The notes beneath the pieces were generated by a model that saw only the letters and a program-made list of their open reading frames with translations, searched no databases and was not told the DNA's origin. Shown piece after piece: positions 61,639 through 64,000 of a stretch of DNA of 64,000 nt (its first letter is position 1; every line of letters starts with the position of its first letter). This stretch comes from Klebsiella sp. RHBSTW-00484. GTDB taxonomy: Bacteria > Pseudomonadota > Gammaproteobacteria > Enterobacterales > Enterobacteriaceae. The position numbers and the translations under genes are program-made. The stretch spans positions 4,154,001 through 4,218,000 of the forward strand of contig NZ_CP055481.1 of the NCBI RefSeq assembly GCF_013705725.1. The letters run 5' to 3'.

Positions 61639-63113
61639 CGCGCTGCTCCCGTCGCATTGGCCAGGCTCTGTGCGACCTGCAAGTAGCGGTCATAGCCTTC
61701 ACGCAGCTGCTGATGTCGTTTGGCATCCGGCTGGTAACAAACGACTTCCGGCTGCGTCGCCTGGATAGCTTCGCTGAAGTTGGCATAGGCACCGGTTCCG
61801 GCAGCCGCGCATAATGCAGCCGCGCGACATCCGGCCTGTTCAATATCCACCACTTCCAGAGGGAGGTTGGAGGCATCGGCGTACATCTGCGTCCAGCCTT
61901 TCGACTGGCTCGGTCCGCCGGTGAAGCGGATTTTTTGAATATCCTGATTGAGTTCAATGATGCGGTCCTGGTGCACCAGGTGGGAAAAGACGATCCCGCG
62001 ATAGATGGCCGCAATAATGTCTTTTTTGGTGTGATGACCCGCCAGGCCGACCAGCGCACCGGGGAGATCCATCGCCAGATTGGAACCAAACAGATACGGT
62101 AAAAAGACCAGATTGCTGTCGGTATCTTCTGCAATCCAGCTTTCGAAATGGTCGTAGCAGTGGTCATCGTCAGGAAAGAACTGTTTCACAAACCAGGACA
62201 GATTACTTGCCGAGGTAGGGCTGCCTTCATGAACAAAATATTTCCCCGGAATGCAGTATTTTCCCCAGATATACGGGAAGTCGCTGGCAATAATATTATC
62301 CGTCACCGAGGTGGCAATACTCCAGGTACCGGCTACCGCACTGAGGGTATCGGCCCGATCAATCCCCGAAGAAACGGCTGAGGCAACCACATCGAAAAAG
62401 CCGCCAAAAACCGGCGTGCCAGGACACAGCCCGCAGTCCAGTGATGCCTGCAGAGTAATGTGACCCACGCAATCCGTTGAGTTCACCACCGGCGCGGTTT
62501 TATCCACCACTTCCTCAATGCCAAATAGCGCCATCATGTCGCTGTCGTAGCGGGAGGTGAACTGGTTATAAAAATTACTGCCGGAGATATTGGTGATTTC
62601 TGCCGTCGCTTCGCCGGTCAGGCGGAAACGGATGTAGTCGTGGACCATCAAAACGGCATCGATTCTGTCGTAATTGGCCGGCTCATACTCTTTAAGCCAC
62701 GCCAGCAGCGACACCGGATGTCCGGTCCACAGCTGCTGCAATCCTTTTGGATAGGCCAGTTTGTCGATACCTTCGCGATACCATTTTTTGACAAACTCAA
62801 GCGCCCGGGTATCAGATGAAATAATCCCATTGCGTACCGGTTCGCCTTTTTTATCAATCGCGTAAAGCCCCTTACCGTGCGAGGAAAAACCGATCCCGCC
62901 AATACTTAACGGTGGCACCTGGCTTTCATACATCACTTTTTTAATGACGTTACATACGGTATCCCAAAGCTCATGCATATTTCGCTCGGTAAAACCCGGT
63001 TGATCGGATAACACCTGCGCATATTGCGACGCGACGTGGATCTCTTGCCCTAGTTCATTATAGATACCGGCTTTGGTCACCGTCCCGCCGATATCGACTC
63101 CGATAAAATTCAT
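61635..63113 (-). CDS. FGGY-family pentulokinase, LyxK-like (L-xylulose/3-keto-gulonate kinase)
   Basis: The protein has 492 residues (498 in E. coli LyxK) and follows it closely: GVDIGGTVTKAGIYN, GIGFSSHGKGLYAIDKKGEP, LWTGHPVSLLAWLKEYEP, MVHDYIRFRLTG, VFGGFFDVVASA, and the second phosphate site AGTWSIAT. It phosphorylates a ketopentose or keto-sugar acid before the two epimerases. Start ATG at 63113 has GAAGGGAT upstream. The MITE-like repeat lies between it and the permease. Confidence 0.92.
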   Translation of the reverse strand: MNFIGVDIGGTVTKAGIYNELGQEIHVASQYAQVLSDQPGFTERNMHELWDTVCNVIKKVMYESQVPPLSIGGIGFSSHGKGLYAIDKKGEPVRNGIISSDTRALEFVKKWYREGIDKLAYPKGLQQLWTGHPVSLLAWLKEYEPANYDRIDAVLMVHDYIRFRLTGEATAEITNISGSNFYNQFTSRYDSDMMALFGIEEVVDKTAPVVNSTDCVGHITLQASLDCGLCPGTPVFGGFFDVVASAVSSGIDRADTLSAVAGTWSIATSVTDNIIASDFPYIWGKYCIPGKYFVHEGSPTSASNLSWFVKQFFPDDDHCYDHFESWIAEDTDSNLVFLPYLFGSNLAMDLPGALVGLAGHHTKKDIIAAIYRGIVFSHLVHQDRIIELNQDIQKIRFTGGPSQSKGWTQMYADASNLPLEVVDIEQAGCRAAALCAAAGTGAYANFSEAIQATQPEVVCYQPDAKRHQQLREGYDRYLQVAQSLANATGAAR

Positions 63114-63143
63114 ATCCCTTCACCCCACAATGAAAATGATTTA

Positions 63144-63348
63144 GAGCCTATCCCAGTAGGCGTTATTGGCGCAGACAGTTTGAACACGGACAGCGCGGAA
63201 GAACCGGAGCGTACACGTAGTACGTGAGGATGATTCGCTCCGCTCACCCTTCGGGCCGCCCTGAAGGGCGTTCAAAACTCTGTGAGTTTTGTCTGAGCAC
63301 TGCCCAGGTTCAAAGTGGCAAGCAAAATAGCCCTAATGAGATAGGCTC
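63144..63348. repeat. 205-bp MITE-like imperfect palindrome
   Basis: Ends GAGCCTATCCCAGTAGG and (inverted) GAGCCTATCTCATTAGG match at 14 of 17 bases. TTA stands at both flanks (63141-63143 and 63349-63351), a possible 3-bp duplication; the right copy is also the stop codon of the permease. The interior has several short palindromes, such as CGTACACGTAGTACG and TTCAAAACTC/GAGTTTTG. No gene is inside. It looks like an internally noncoding mobile repeat of enterics; I cannot name the family. Confidence 0.75.
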
Positions 63349-64000
63349 TTAACGTCTGGCAGAACTAATAAAAGTAGCGCCCCAAATAATGAGCCCTTTC
63401 ACTACGTACTGGACATAAGGCGAGATCCCCAGAAGATTTAAGCCATTATTCAGTACCCCGAGCATCATCGCGCCAATTAACGTACCAATAATCATTCCTC
63501 GCCCACCGGCAATAGACGCGCCGCCGAGCACAACTGCGGCAATAGCATCCAGTTCAAAACCAACGCCGGCATTAGGCTGACCGCTCATGACGCGCGAGGT
63601 AAAAATAAGCCCGGCGAAACTCGCGGTAAAACCACTAATAACGTAGACCAGCAACTTATAATATTTAACCCGCAGGCCGCTCAGGCGTGCCGCCTCTTCA
63701 TTCCCCCCCAGGGAGTAGACATAACGACCGAACGGCATATGGTTCAGGACGATATAAAAGATGATATATAAAATCACCATCAGAATAATCGGCACCTGAA
63801 TACCGAACAGATATTCACGGCCCCAAAAGGCAAATGAATCAGGTAATCCAGAGATCGGATAGCCACCGGTATAAATCAGCGCCAGGCCCTTAGCAATAAT
63901 CATCGCCCCGAGAGTGACGATAATGGGCGGCATCTTGCCATAAGCGGTTAAAAAGCCGTTAATCGCGCCAAAAGCCACACCGGAACACAAGCCGATAAGG
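63349..64000 (-). CDS. Sugar ABC transporter permease, RbsC family (N-terminal part outside window)
   Basis: The 217 codons seen end normally at 63349, while the start lies beyond position 64000. The frame stays open to the edge. Landmarks: GFLTAYGKMPPIIVTLGAMIIAKGLALIYTGGYPI, the VYSLGGNEEAARLSGLRV loop that contacts the ATPase, and LDAIAAVVLGGASIAGGRG, all of RbsC-type permeases. It probably takes up the pentose or polyol used by the adjoining kinase and epimerases, with ATPase and binding-protein genes outside the window. Confidence 0.92.
   Translation of the reverse strand, partial: LIGLCSGVAFGAINGFLTAYGKMPPIIVTLGAMIIAKGLALIYTGGYPISGLPDSFAFWGREYLFGIQVPIILMVILYIIFYIVLNHMPFGRYVYSLGGNEEAARLSGLRVKYYKLLVYVISGFTASFAGLIFTSRVMSGQPNAGVGFELDAIAAVVLGGASIAGGRGMIIGTLIGAMMLGVLNNGLNLLGISPYVQYVVKGLIIWGATFISSARR

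Overview
The window is chromosomal DNA of an enteric gammaproteobacterium. It carries the conserved blocks tolQRA-ybgC, cydABX-ybgE, sucABCD-sdhCDAB, gltA, nei-pxpABC-ybgI, dtpD-phrB-ybgA-ybfA and kdpFABCDE in the E. coli-like order, with near E. coli protein lengths, ERIC and REP/BIME repeats, and enteric FNR, ArcA and KdpE sites. The pcp-DUF979-DUF969 insertion in the oxoprolinase cluster and the glutamate mutase/methylaspartase operon suggest a Klebsiella/Raoultella/Citrobacter-type genome. I cannot name the species from sequence reading alone.

Layout. (1) 1-5.0 kb, minus strand: start of tolA, tolR, tolQ, ybgC, ybgE, cydX, cydB, cydA. (2) 5.0-27.8 kb: an accessory block of about 23 kb where E. 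coli K-12 has the mng genes. Its first half (6.25-17.3 kb, plus strand) is a glutamate fermentation operon: glutamate mutase S, accessory L and E, methylaspartate ammonia-lyase, an AtuA/DUF1446 protein, a DUF4387 protein, a dicarboxylate/amino-acid symporter, an exported glutaminase, a class I fumarase-like hydratase and an ATP:cobalamin adenosyltransferase. Together they would turn glutamine and glutamate into mesaconate and citramalate. A LysR-type gene behind it is broken by a complete 1195-bp IS5 with a CTAA target duplication. The second half (19.9-27.8 kb) has an AraC-type regulator divergent from a putative four-carbon sugar-acid operon: OtnK-like kinase, OtnC-like aldolase, DeoR regulator, OtnI-like isomerase, BKACE (DUF849) enzyme, BASS-family transporter, HbpS/GlcG-like protein and an Asp/Glu-racemase-fold protein.

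(3) 27.8-39.7 kb: TCA-cycle genes sucDCBA and sdhBADC on the minus strand, with two ERIC-like palindromes and a REP between sucA and sdhB, and gltA divergent from sdhC. A small RNA resembling SdhX may lie in the sucD 3' UTR. (4) 39.8-46.2 kb: nei, pcp, two uncharacterised membrane proteins (DUF979, DUF969), pxpA, pxpC, pxpB, ybgI. This is a complete route from pyroglutamyl peptides to glutamate with a probable dedicated permease. (5) 46.4-50.1 kb: dtpD, phrB, ybgA, ybfA. (6) 50.3-58.2 kb: kdpFABC and kdpDE with a recognisable KdpE-binding tract.

(7) 58.2-60.05 kb: four tandem 95-bp BIME units, the third split by a 1390-bp IS1111-group (IS110 family) element. Its 3' noncoding segment is the expected site of a target-choosing guide RNA. 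(8) 60.05-64 kb, minus strand: a pentulose gene set (4-epimerase, 3-epimerase, FGGY kinase, start-truncated sugar ABC permease) with a 205-bp MITE-like palindrome at the permease stop codon.

The most promising little-described systems are the AtuA-like/DUF4387 pair inside the methylaspartate pathway, the sugar-acid operon in which BKACE, HbpS-like and racemase-like genes accompany Otn enzymes without a dehydrogenase, the DUF969/DUF979 pair, and the BIME-targeting IS1111-type element.
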